Positions 52,137-59,830 of a DNA stretch of 64,000 nt are shown piece after piece; the first letter of the stretch is position 1; every line of letters starts with the position of its first letter. Location of the stretch: NCBI GenBank assembly GCA_009268125.1, contig WBOU01000012.1, forward strand, positions 62,001-126,000, read 5' to 3'. The stretch comes from Chloroflexia bacterium SDU3-3. Its GTDB lineage: Bacteria; Chloroflexota; Chloroflexia; Chloroflexales; Roseiflexaceae. Made by a program: the position numbers and the translations under genes. Below the pieces are notes generated by a model. The model was given only the letters and a program-made list of their open reading frames with translations. It did no database searches and was not told where the DNA came from.

Positions 52137-53561
52137 CTAGCGGGATGCTTTCCAGCGGGTGCCCTGCGGGCCATCCTCTAGTGTCACGCCCAGCGCGTCT
52201 AGGCGCTGGCGGATGCTGTCGGCGATCTGGTACTGCTTGGCCTTGCGTAGCTCGGCGCGCAGCTCGATCAGCAGCTCGATGAAGGGCGCGCTGTCCTGGC
52301 TCTTGCCAGCCTTGGGCTGTAGGCGCAGGCCCAGCACCCCGGCCAGCTCGCGCAGGGTGGCCTGGGCCTGGGCGAACGGCTCGCCGCCCACGCCGCCGTC
52401 GCGCGCGGTGTTGATCGCCTTCACCAGCTCGAACAGCACGGCCAGCGCGCCGGAGGTGTTGAAGTCGTCGTCCATCACGTCGGTGAAGCGCTGGGTCGCG
52501 CCGCCCGCCACCTCGGCCAGCTGCGCGGCGGCGGGGCCGTCGGTGGCGCTGCCCACCGCAGGCTCCAGCGCGCTCAGCAGGCGGGCCAGCTTGCGCTCCT
52601 GGTCGGCCACGATCACCTCGCCAAAGGCCAGCGGGTTGCGGTAGTAGCTGGAGAGCACCACCAGCCGCAGCACGTCGGCGTCGTGCGCATCTAGGAACGA
52701 GCGGATCGTCACCACGTTGCCCAGCGACTTCGACATCTTCTCCATCTTGAAGCCGCCCTCGGGCAGCGGCGTCTGGATCTGGAGCATGCCGTTGTGCATC
52801 CAGAAGCGCGCGAACGGCTTGTGGGTCAGGCTCTCGGTCTGGGCGATCTCGTTCTCGTGGTGGGGGAACACCAGGTCGTTGCCGCCGCCGTGGATGTCGA
52901 TCTGCTCGCCCAGGTGCTTGAGGTTCATGGCCGAGCACTCGATGTGCCAGCCGGGCCGCCCGTGGCCCCAGGGGCTTTCCCAGTACGGCTCGCCCTCTTT
53001 GGCCGCCTTCCACAGCGCGAAGTCGGCTGCCGACTCCTTGCGCTCGTCCACGTCGAAGCGGGTGCCGCTGATCATGTCGCCCAGGTTGCGTCCTGAGAGC
53101 TTGCCGTAGCCCTGGTCCTTGGCCACGCGGAAGTACACGTCGCCGCCCGCCTCGTAGGCGTAGCCCGTGTCGATCAGGCGGCTGATGAAGTCCTGGATCT
53201 CCTGCATCGTCTCGGTGGCGCGCGGGTAGAGCGTGGCGCGCTGCACGTTGAGGTTGCCCAGATCCTCCATGAACTCGTCGATGTAGCTCTCGGCCAGCTC
53301 CTTGGGGTCGCGCCCCAGCGTGTTGGCGCGGGCGATGATCTTATCGTCCACATCGGTGAAGTTCACCACGTGCTGCACGGCGTAGCCACGGTACTCGAGG
53401 TAGCGCCGCACCACGTCGAAGATCATGGCCGACATGGCGTGGCCGATATGGGCCGTATCGTAGACGGTGACGCCGCAGACGTAGATCTTGGCGACGCCCG
53501 GCTCGATCGTCTCGAACGGCTCTTTCTTACGGGAAAGCGTGTTGTAGATCTGGATGCTCAT
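52137..53561 (-). CDS. cysS: Cysteinyl-tRNA synthetase
   Basis: A 474-residue class I synthetase charging tRNA-Cys. The zinc-ligand Cys29 is in [18 protein letters not shown] with HIGH at 38-41. [13 protein letters not shown] and the [18 protein letters not shown] motif supply further zinc ligands, and KMSKSLGN is near residue 275. The C-terminal DALR helical bundle completes the length. It follows cysE by 57 bases on the same strand, so cysteine supply and use are co-expressed, a widespread arrangement. Confidence 0.96.
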   Translation of the reverse strand: MSIQIYNTLSRKKEPFETIEPGVAKIYVCGVTVYDTAHIGHAMSAMIFDVVRRYLEYRGYAVQHVVNFTDVDDKIIARANTLGRDPKELAESYIDEFMEDLGNLNVQRATLYPRATETMQEIQDFISRLIDTGYAYEAGGDVYFRVAKDQGYGKLSGRNLGDMISGTRFDVDERKESAADFALWKAAKEGEPYWESPWGHGRPGWHIECSAMNLKHLGEQIDIHGGGNDLVFPHHENEIAQTESLTHKPFARFWMHNGMLQIQTPLPEGGFKMEKMSKSLGNVVTIRSFLDAHDADVLRLVVLSSYYRNPLAFGEVIVADQERKLARLLSALEPAVGSATDGPAAAQLAEVAGGATQRFTDVMDDDFNTSGALAVLFELVKAINTARDGGVGGEPFAQAQATLRELAGVLGLRLQPKAGKSQDSAPFIELLIELRAELRKAKQYQIADSIRQRLDALGVTLEDGPQGTRWKASR

Positions 53562-53618
53562 GCGCTCTTCCTACTATCAAAATGCGGCTGCTGCCAGCCG
53601 GTGCTCACTTGGCGGGCG

Positions 53619-54389
53619 CTAGATGCCCTCGCCAAGCATGTACTGCTCTTCGGGGTCTTCCTTGCCATTCTCGCCCAGCGTGGCCCAGAGCTGCTCGGAT
53701 GCGATCTGGAAGTTCATGTGGTGGGCGGTGTGGTGGTTGGTCACATCCTCCAGGCTCTCCAGCCGCTCCTCCAGCTCGCAGACCTTGCTGCGCAGCCCGC
53801 GCAGCATCTGGGCCTCGGGGTCGGGCAGCTGCTCGACGCGGCGGCTGGTGCCGGTGCGCGGGTCGCGGGTGGCCACGATGCGGGCGGGCACGCCTACGGC
53901 GGTGGAGTGCGGCGGCACATCCTTCACCACCACCGCTCCGCCGCCCACGCGCGCGCCCTCGCCCACGGTGATCGCGCCCAGCACGCTCGCGCCCACGCCC
54001 ACGATCACGTGGTCGTGCAGCGTGGGGTGGCGCTTGCCCTTCTGCTTGCCGGTGCCGCCCAGGGTCACGCCCTGGTACAGCATCACCCAGTCGCCGATCT
54101 CGGATGTCTCGCCGATCACCACGCCCATACCGTGATCAATAAAAAAGCCTCGGCCAATGGTTGCGCCGGGGTGGATCTCGATGCCGCTGAGGAACCGCGC
54201 GAACTGGGAGATGAGCCGGGGGAGGAAGGGTACCCGCGCCTGCCACAGGCGGTGGGCCACGCGGTGGAAGAGGATGGCGTGCAGCCCTGGGTAGAGCAGA
54301 ACCTCGAAGATAGAGCTGGCCGCAGGGTCATTCTTGAAGATAGCGCGCACGTCATCGCGCAGGGTGAGCAGGCTTGAGCGAAAGGACAT
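53619..54389 (-). CDS. cysE: Serine O-acetyltransferase
   Basis: A 256-residue enzyme making O-acetylserine for cysteine synthesis. An N-terminal helical part ([39 protein letters not shown]) precedes the left-handed beta-helix with hexapeptide repeats ([30 protein letters not shown]...[14 protein letters not shown]). The catalytic His/Asp are in IDHGMG and the following strands. A C-terminal coiled segment follows ([16 protein letters not shown]). ATG 54389 has GGGAGG upstream. The longer in-frame reading lies in the leader. Confidence 0.94.
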   Translation of the reverse strand: MSFRSSLLTLRDDVRAIFKNDPAASSIFEVLLYPGLHAILFHRVAHRLWQARVPFLPRLISQFARFLSGIEIHPGATIGRGFFIDHGMGVVIGETSEIGDWVMLYQGVTLGGTGKQKGKRHPTLHDHVIVGVGASVLGAITVGEGARVGGGAVVVKDVPPHSTAVGVPARIVATRDPRTGTSRRVEQLPDPEAQMLRGLRSKVCELEERLESLEDVTNHHTAHHMNFQIASEQLWATLGENGKEDPEEQYMLGEGI

Positions 54390-54449
54390 AGAGAAACCTC
54401 CCCAAAGTTCATCCGGTTCCACGGGCAGAGAGAGGGGCGGGGCACCACA

Positions 54450-54471
54450 GCGGGGCACGTGTGTGCCCCGC
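54450..54471 (-). other. Hairpin in the cysE leader
   Basis: GCGGGGCAC (54450-54458) pairs exactly with GTGCCCCGC (54463-54471), 60 bases before cysE. I looked for a T-box motif here and did not find one. A structural or regulatory role is open. Confidence 0.4.
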
Positions 54472-54559
54472 GCAATGCCCCTAACAACAGACGTGCGATG
54501 CCCTCTTGCCCCAGGCAAGCAGATGTTTCGGGGAGGCAGATAGACCTGCGCTGGTGGTG

Positions 54560-54898
54560 TTATGCTGTGGTCGAAGAACTCGCACTGGTACTCGCTGCGC
54601 TATCGCTTGCAGGGCTGGCGCTGGCTGGGGCCTCGGCCTTGGCCTCGGTCTTGGCCTCGCCGCCCTTGGCAGAATCAGTCTTGCTCGCGTCGTCGCTCGT
54701 CCCTACAGTCGCGCTGCTGGACTTGCGGCTATCGGTGATGTACCAGCCTGAGCCCTTGAACACGATGCCCACCGGCTGGAAGACTCGCCGCACGGCCCCT
54801 GCGCACGAGGGACATGTTCGGATAGGTTCGTCCTTGAAGGATTGGAACTGCTCGAACTGGGCGCCGCACGAGTCACACTTGTAGACATAGGTAGGCAT
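54560..54898 (-). CDS. FmdB-type zinc ribbon protein
   Basis: A 112-residue protein whose first 55 residues are the FmdB/CxxC regulatory zinc ribbon: [16 protein letters not shown] with C8, C11, C29 and C32, then [23 protein letters not shown]. The tail is Ala/Ser/Thr/Lys-rich and disordered. FmdB proteins were named as putative regulators of formamidase/amidase genes, but most members have no known function. A good promoter (54954-54982) and GGAGGGG precede it. Confidence 0.9.
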   Translation of the reverse strand: MPTYVYKCDSCGAQFEQFQSFKDEPIRTCPSCAGAVRRVFQPVGIVFKGSGWYITDSRKSSSATVGTSDDASKTDSAKGGEAKTEAKAEAPASASPASDSAASTSASSSTTA

Positions 54899-54953
54899 AG
54901 CCTCAGAACCCCTCCTGATGCCAATTGATATTTGCTAATTCGTCGCGATCCCT

Positions 54954-54982
54954 ATTGTACTCTATTCAGCAACTCCTATCAA
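54954..54982 (-). promoter_or_regulatory. Promoter of the fmdB-like gene
   Basis: On the - strand, TTGATA (54982-54977), exactly 17 bases, TACAAT (54959-54954). Confidence 0.7.
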
Positions 54983-55063
54983 ATAAAAAGCGCTAGAGTT
55001 CTGTTAAAAGTCTGTTTCCCTCTGCCCTTTTCTGCCTCCCTTTTCGCGCTGTCTGACCATCTG

Positions 55064-55098
55064 CCATGTCTTTGCGCCTTCGTGGTGAATCGGTTCTC
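55064..55098 (-). repeat. Dispersed repeat unit at the ycaQ 3' end
   Basis: Inverted CACCACGAAGGCGCAAAG-type unit directly after the stop of the ycaQ-like gene. It belongs to the family at 16197. Confidence 0.75.
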
Positions 55099-55099
55099 T

Positions 55100-56314
55100 T
55101 TACCCCACGAGCAGCGGCTGGAGCAGCGCGGCCAGCTCGGGCGGGTCGCTGATGCCCAGCTGCACCTGCGGGGTACCGTGCCAGGCCGCGCAGGCCCGGA
55201 TGGCCCCGGCCAGGTCGGTCAGCAGCTGGGCGGTGGGCTGCACGCCAGGCTCCAGGTGGAGCGCCTTCAGCTCGAAGATGCCCTGCTTGCGGTGGGCCTT
55301 GGGGTCGAGCCTGCCGATGATCTGGCCGCGCCAGAGGATGGGCAGTGTGAAGTAGCCGTAGCGGCGCTTGGGCGCGGGGGTGTAGCACTCGATGCGGTAG
55401 TCGAAGCCGAACAGGTCGAGGGCGCGCTTGCGATCCCACACCAGCGGGTCGAAGGGCGAAAGCAGCGTGGTGAGCGTGGGCGTGAGCGCGCCCGCCTCGG
55501 CCTGCCGGGCCAGCGGCAGCAGGCTGGGGTGGATGTAGCCCGGCTCCTTGAAGCCCTCCACTGTCGCCTCGGCTAGCAGACCCTCGCTGGCCAGCTGGGC
55601 CAGCAGCGCCGCGCCGCCCTGCTTCTTCACGCGGAAGTAGTCGGCCTGCCAGCGCGGCAGCACCACGCCCAGGGCGCGCGCGGTGGTGAGCGCGAACTGG
55701 CGGTGGACCTCGTCCAGGCTGGGGGCCTGGGCGTCATCCCACCAGGGCACCACTCGCTCGCGCAGGTCGTAGACGCGCTGGAAGCTCTTGCGGCGGGTGA
55801 TCATCAGGTCGCCGGTGGTGTAGAGCGCCTCCAGCAGGCGCTTCTCCAGCTTCCAGTTCCACCATGTGCCCTTCTGTCCGTCGGTGCGCTCGAAGTCGGC
55901 GGACATGACTGGCCCGCGCTCGCGCACGGTGTCGAGCAGGCGCTGGATCTCGGGGCCGTGCTCGTCAAAGTGCTGCTGGATGTACTTCCAGGCCCGCGCT
56001 GCGCCCGCCAGCTGCCTGCTGCGGTAGAGCGGGTAGTCCTCGATCGGTAGGAAGCTGGCCTCGTGCGACCAGTACTCGAAGATCGCGTGCTCGGCCAGCA
56101 GCTCGTCGAGCCAGCGTGGGTCGTAGCTGCCCAGGCGGCTCCACAGCACCAGGTAGGGGCTGCGGGCCACCACGCTGATGGTGTCGATCTGAAGGATGCC
56201 CATGCGCTGGATGGCGGCGAGGACGTCGGCCTTGGCGGCGGGGCTGTCGGGCGGGGTGAGCAGGCCCTGGGCGGCCAGCATGAGCGCGCGTGCGGCGCTG
56301 GCGGTGAGGTGCAT
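55100..56314 (-). CDS. YcaQ/AlkX-type DNA glycosylase (HTH_42 family)
   Basis: A 404-residue protein with three winged-helix-like subdomains. Residues 39-58 read GILQIDTISVVARSPYLVLW; Gln42-Ile43-Asp44 is the QxD signature that separates YcaQ/AlkX (interstrand crosslink unhooking) from AlkZ (QxQ). YWSHEASFLPIEDYPLYR and the C-terminal LLSPFDPLVWDRKRALDLFGFDYRIECYTPAPKRRYGYFTLPIL segments are characteristic. It probably removes bulky N7-alkyl or crosslink lesions. An extended -10 promoter lies at 56351-56359. It is monocistronic, flanked by repeats on both sides. Confidence 0.88.
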   Translation of the reverse strand: MHLTASAARALMLAAQGLLTPPDSPAAKADVLAAIQRMGILQIDTISVVARSPYLVLWSRLGSYDPRWLDELLAEHAIFEYWSHEASFLPIEDYPLYRSRQLAGAARAWKYIQQHFDEHGPEIQRLLDTVRERGPVMSADFERTDGQKGTWWNWKLEKRLLEALYTTGDLMITRRKSFQRVYDLRERVVPWWDDAQAPSLDEVHRQFALTTARALGVVLPRWQADYFRVKKQGGAALLAQLASEGLLAEATVEGFKEPGYIHPSLLPLARQAEAGALTPTLTTLLSPFDPLVWDRKRALDLFGFDYRIECYTPAPKRRYGYFTLPILWRGQIIGRLDPKAHRKQGIFELKALHLEPGVQPTAQLLTDLAGAIRACAAWHGTPQVQLGISDPPELAALLQPLLVG

Positions 56315-56350
56315 AGCGGTGCTCTTCTAGGTTAGGAAGGATGTCGGCCT

Positions 56351-56359
56351 AGTATACCA
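56351..56359 (-). promoter_or_regulatory. Extended -10 promoter of the ycaQ-like gene
   Basis: On the - strand, TGG-TATACT, 36 bases before the start codon. Confidence 0.55.
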
Positions 56360-56425
56360 GAACATCCGTGCGTGGCCATGCGACTTTTTGCCTAATGCCG
56401 AGGTGTTTTCCCACAAGGGGATGGT

Positions 56426-56460
56426 TTTACCACGAAGACGCGAAGACATGAAGGGAGGAA
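56426..56460 (+). repeat. Dispersed repeat unit
   Basis: TTACCACGAAGACGCGAAGACATGAAGG, one or two units of the 16197 family, about 70 bases beyond structured element copy C. Confidence 0.75.
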
Positions 56461-56530
56461 AGGGGATGGGGTCGGGCTGGCCGGGCAATGCTTGGAGCGT
56501 TGCCCGGTCGGCCTGACCGGCCGCGGCCTC

Positions 56531-56740
56531 GATGATGATGGTTCCGCGTGTTTGGTGGGTGGATGCTCTGCGCGGGCGGCGGCTAGGGGCCAGCCCCTAG
56601 CAACCCCGCGAGGGGGCGATGCCCCCTTCGAAACCCCCAATTTGAGGCATTCCTATGCCGAAATATGGCGGCTGATGTTCGTGCATATGGCCATCAAAAC
56701 ATGAGCGGCACCTTCGCCGCATGGGCCGAGTGAGTGGGGC
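56531..56740 (-). repeat. Structured dispersed element, copy C (inverted)
   Basis: The reverse complement aligns with copy A throughout. The second hairpin is GCTAGGGG-CTGG-CCCCTAGC, a third paired variant of the stem. The middle part (TTTCGGCATAGGAATGC) is shared with copy D. Next to it, around 56484-56520, GGGCAATGC-TTGGA-GCGTTGCCC forms another hairpin. Confidence 0.85.
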
Positions 56741-56752
56741 TGGCGATTCGCT

Positions 56753-56845
56753 CTTTTTTTCTTGACTCTTGGTGCCTTGGCGTCTTGGTGGTAAACGGTT
56801 TTCTCCTCTTTGCGCCTTGGCGTCTTCGTGGTGAATCGGTTTCCT
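56753..56845 (-). repeat. Dispersed repeat cluster at the GNAT gene 3' end
   Basis: At least three inverted units (GGTGCCTTGGCGTCTTGGTGGTAAA, TTTGCGCCTTGG, CGTCTTCGTGGTGAATC) end at the GNAT stop codon. Confidence 0.8.
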
Positions 56846-57832
56846 CTACCGCGCGGCGAAGGCGATGCGCTGGTCGATGCGGCGGGTCAGGCGGTAGGCC
56901 ACGGGGCGGAAGCCCAGGTGCGGCCACACCCGCGAGGAGAGCAGGTTGGTGCTGCGCCAGTCGGTGGCGCAGGTGGTGATGCCCTGGGCGGCGGCCTCGC
57001 GCAGCGCGTGGGAGAGCAGCGCGCCGCTGATGCCGCGCCCGCGGTGGCTGGCGGTCACGCCGCCGATCGACAGCTCGGTGCAGCCCGCCGGGTAGAGCAG
57101 CTTGTCGGGCGCCTCCTCCGCCGCGCAGAACTCCTGCACGCCCACCGGCTGGTCGCCGTCGAAGGCCAGCCAGAGCGTGACCTCGGGGTCGTCGACCTCG
57201 GCACCGTAGAGCGGGGGCAGCTCGGCGGCGCGCTCGGGCGCGGTGAAGGCCCAGCAGGGCGACTGCACCTGCTGCCGCCAGATCAGGTCGGAGAAGCCCG
57301 CCATGGTCTGGCGGTCGGCGCTGGTGGCGCGGCGGATGGAGATGCCGGGCTGCGGGTCGCGCGGCGCGAGGCTGGCGATGTCGAGCAGGGCGTACATGTG
57401 CTCGATGCCGAAGCTGAGCGTAGACCATGTGAACAGCAGGCTGGGGTCGGCTGCGGGGATGGTGGCGAAGTGGGCGTAGCAGCCCTGGTCGACCCAGCCC
57501 ACGGCTAGGTGGGCGTACATGTCGCGCAGCAGCTCGCTGCCCTGGCCTGGCGCGGTGGCGCTGCCAGCTAGGCGCACCCAGGCCACGCGGCCCCAGGTGG
57601 CGTCGAAGATCAGCTCGCTGATCATGTAGCCGCGCAGCTGGCCGCCCGCGAAGGCTGCCACGCCATGGGCGTGGGGGCGCTCCAGCAGCGCGGCCACGGC
57701 GGCCTCGGCATGCTGGGGCTGGGCGTACTGCGGGGCGATCATCGGCATGGCCGCGAGGTCGGCGGCGTGGCGGGCGGCCAGCATGGCCCCGGCCTCGGGC
57801 AGCATCTCGTGGGTAAACGGTCGAAGCTCCAT
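56846..57832 (-). CDS. Double GNAT-domain acetyltransferase
   Basis: A 328-residue protein with two GNAT-like halves. The N-terminal half (1-150) is divergent. The C-terminal half (about 160-320) begins ISIRRATSADRQTMAGF and has the acetyl-CoA loop SIGGVTASHRGRGISGALLSHAL (R/Q-x-x-G-x-G/A type, VTASHRGRGISG), followed by WRSTNLLSSRVWPHLGFRPV. The N-terminal half may serve as a pseudo-domain, as in mycothiol synthase-like proteins. The substrate is unknown. ATG 57832 is preferred; upstream codons overlap the promoter (57874-57882). Confidence 0.82.
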   Translation of the reverse strand: MELRPFTHEMLPEAGAMLAARHAADLAAMPMIAPQYAQPQHAEAAVAALLERPHAHGVAAFAGGQLRGYMISELIFDATWGRVAWVRLAGSATAPGQGSELLRDMYAHLAVGWVDQGCYAHFATIPAADPSLLFTWSTLSFGIEHMYALLDIASLAPRDPQPGISIRRATSADRQTMAGFSDLIWRQQVQSPCWAFTAPERAAELPPLYGAEVDDPEVTLWLAFDGDQPVGVQEFCAAEEAPDKLLYPAGCTELSIGGVTASHRGRGISGALLSHALREAAAQGITTCATDWRSTNLLSSRVWPHLGFRPVAYRLTRRIDQRIAFAAR

Positions 57833-57873
57833 GGTGGCGTGCCTTTCACTGCGCGCGGGTGACAACAGCGCGT

Positions 57874-57882
57874 ATGGTAGCA
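57874..57882 (-). promoter_or_regulatory. Extended -10 promoter of the GNAT gene
   Basis: On the - strand, TGC-TACCAT, about 40 bases before ATG 57832. Confidence 0.5.
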
Positions 57883-57924
57883 CCTAGGGGCCGGGGGCAG
57901 ATCGGGCCAAGGGCCGAGGAAACA

Positions 57925-57962
57925 CTACGGCGGTCGGGCATGTGCGTGCCCGACCGCCGTAG
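57925..57962 (-). terminator. Terminator hairpin of the fumarase gene
   Basis: A perfect 16-bp stem (57925-57940 with 57947-57962, loop TGTGCG) lies 24 bases after the fumarase stop. The following bases are not a long T-run. Confidence 0.75.
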
Positions 57963-57986
57963 GATGTGCGGGGATGTGCGCTGGGA

Positions 57987-59405
57987 CTAGCCGCCAGCGC
58001 CCACGCCCTGGATGCCGCCCTCGGTCATCTTGCGGGCGTCGATCAGCTCGTCCACCTCGGCCTCGCTCAGCAGGCCCTTCTCGACCACCACCTGCTTGAT
58101 GGTCTTGCCGGTGGCCAGCGACTCCTTGGCCACGGCAGCGCCGTTCAGGTAGCCGATCTTGGGGTTGAGCGCCGTCACCAGGATGGGGTTCTTGGCCAGC
58201 CAGCCGGTGGCTTTCTCCTCGTTGGCGGTGATGCCCACGACGCACTTGGTGGTGAAGGCCTTCACCGCGCCGATCAGCACGTGCATCATCTCGAACAGGT
58301 TGTGGGCGATGATCGGCATCATCACGTTCAGCTCAAGCTGGCCAGCTTGCACGGCCAGCGCGATCGCGTGGTCGTTGCCCTGCAGGTGGAAGCAGGCCTG
58401 GTTCAGCATCTCGGCCAGCACCGGGTTGACCTTGCCGGGCATGATCGAGGAGCCTGGCTGCACGGCGGGCAGGCGGATCTCGTCAAGGCCGGTGGTGGGG
58501 CCGGATGAGAGCATGCGGAAGTCGTTGGCCACGCGCACCAGCGTGATGCACAGCGTGCGGATGGAGGCCGAGAAATCTGCCGCGTCGCCCATGTTCTGCA
58601 TGGACTCGAACAGGTCGCCCGACTCGTGCAGCTCGCTGCCCAGCAGCTCGGAGAGCCGCTTGACCATGCGGCTGTGGTACTCGGTGTGGGCGTTCAGGCC
58701 GCTGCCGGTGGCGGTGCCGCCGATGCCGATGCGGCGCAGGCGGTTGGCGGCGGTGTTGATACGCTCGCGGTCGTTGCGCACCGCGCGGGCGTACGCGCCG
58801 AACTCCTGGCCCAGGCGCACGGGCACCGCGTCCTGCAGGTGGGTGCGGCCCGACTTCACGATGTGGTCGAACTCCTTGGCCTTCTGCTCAAGGGCGTCGG
58901 CCAGGCCGTCGATCGCGGCCAGCAGCTCCTCGATGCGCCAGAGGCAGCCGAGGCGGATGGCGACCGGGATGGTGTCGTTGGTCGACTGGGCCATGTTCAC
59001 ATGGTCGTTGGGGTTGACCGGCTTCTTCGGATCCTCAAGGGCGAACCCGAGGATCTGGTTGGCGCGGTTCGCGATCACCTCGTTCACGTTCATGTTGTGG
59101 CTGGTGCCAGCGCCAGCCTGGAACGGGTCGACCACAAAGTGGGCGCTCAGCTTGCCGTCGATCACCTCCTGCGAGGCCTCCACGATGGCCTTGGCCAGCT
59201 TCTCATCCAGCAGGCCCAGGTCGAGGTTGACCTCGGCTGCGGCGCGCTTGATCGTGGCCATCGACCACACGAACGCCGGGTAGGGCTTCATCCCGCTGAT
59301 CGGGAAGTTCTCGACAGCACGCTGGGTCTGGGCACCATAGAGCGCATCGGAAGGCACGCGTACCTCACCGAGCGAGTCTTTCTCAATACGATATTCCTGC
59401 GTCAT
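57987..59405 (-). CDS. fumC: Class II fumarate hydratase (fumarase/aspartase superfamily)
   Basis: A 472-residue enzyme of the fumarase/aspartase superfamily; as fumarase it hydrates fumarate to malate in the TCA or 3-hydroxypropionate-type cycles. GSSIMPGKVNP (about 322-332) is the mobile catalytic-Ser loop. SGRTHLQDAVPVRLGQEF contains His where fumarases have it (aspartases have Gln), favouring fumarase. In contrast, VNMAQSTNDTIP has the Thr seen in aspartases. I favour fumarase but cannot exclude aspartate ammonia-lyase. ATG 59405 has GGAGG upstream. Confidence 0.8.
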   Translation of the reverse strand: MTQEYRIEKDSLGEVRVPSDALYGAQTQRAVENFPISGMKPYPAFVWSMATIKRAAAEVNLDLGLLDEKLAKAIVEASQEVIDGKLSAHFVVDPFQAGAGTSHNMNVNEVIANRANQILGFALEDPKKPVNPNDHVNMAQSTNDTIPVAIRLGCLWRIEELLAAIDGLADALEQKAKEFDHIVKSGRTHLQDAVPVRLGQEFGAYARAVRNDRERINTAANRLRRIGIGGTATGSGLNAHTEYHSRMVKRLSELLGSELHESGDLFESMQNMGDAADFSASIRTLCITLVRVANDFRMLSSGPTTGLDEIRLPAVQPGSSIMPGKVNPVLAEMLNQACFHLQGNDHAIALAVQAGQLELNVMMPIIAHNLFEMMHVLIGAVKAFTTKCVVGITANEEKATGWLAKNPILVTALNPKIGYLNGAAVAKESLATGKTIKQVVVEKGLLSEAEVDELIDARKMTEGGIQGVGAGG

Positions 59406-59449
59406 CGCACAGTATCCTCCATACAAGGGCACGTTGCAGTACGGTTTCA

Positions 59450-59458
59450 ATAGTAGCA
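59450..59458 (-). promoter_or_regulatory. Extended -10 promoter of fumC
   Basis: On the - strand, TGC-TACTAT, about 45 bases before the start codon. Confidence 0.5.
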
Positions 59459-59775
59459 TGATTTTTGCAGAAGGCTAGAGCGTAGCGGTTATGGCTTGTT
59501 CTCCCTTTGATGATGTTCCTTGACGATTCGCGCGCGGGCGTGGCGGTGGGTGAAGATCGCTTGCTGGGGGTATTTTTGCTCTTGGAGTGCGGGCGGTGAT
59601 CGTGCGCGCGTTCGGCGCTGTGCGCTATGATAGAGTGGTTTATCGTGCGGTTGGCGGCGGCAAGGGGGGGAAGATGATCGTTGGTGGCAATTGTGGCGCT
59701 CGCGCCGCGCTTGCTTGTATTTCTGCACCGCCTATAGATAGAGAAGCATCGTTGGGCGACGGATGCTTGGCACAC
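59459..59775. other. Intergenic region with no recognised gene
   Basis: About 315 bases between fumC and the hppA terminator. Short ORFs occur on both strands, but none has a ribosome binding site or a recognisable product. CGCTATGATAGAG near 59625 resembles a -10 box on the + strand, but nothing obvious follows. Confidence 0.4.
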
Positions 59776-59808
59776 AAAGGCGGGCGCACCACATGTGCGC
59801 CCGCCTTT
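59776..59808 (-). terminator. Terminator of the pyrophosphatase gene
   Basis: AAAGGCGGGCGCAC (59776-59789) pairs exactly with GTGCGCCCGCCTTT (59795-59808), loop CACAT. On the - strand it begins 23 bases after the stop and ends in CCTTTGTGTG. Confidence 0.8.
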
Positions 59809-59830
59809 CGGTTCGTTGTGGGTTGGGTCG

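Noticed and set aside
54390-54560. Cysteine T-box or other riboswitch in the cysE leader
   Set aside because: Only a simple GC hairpin is visible; none of the conserved T-box elements is found.
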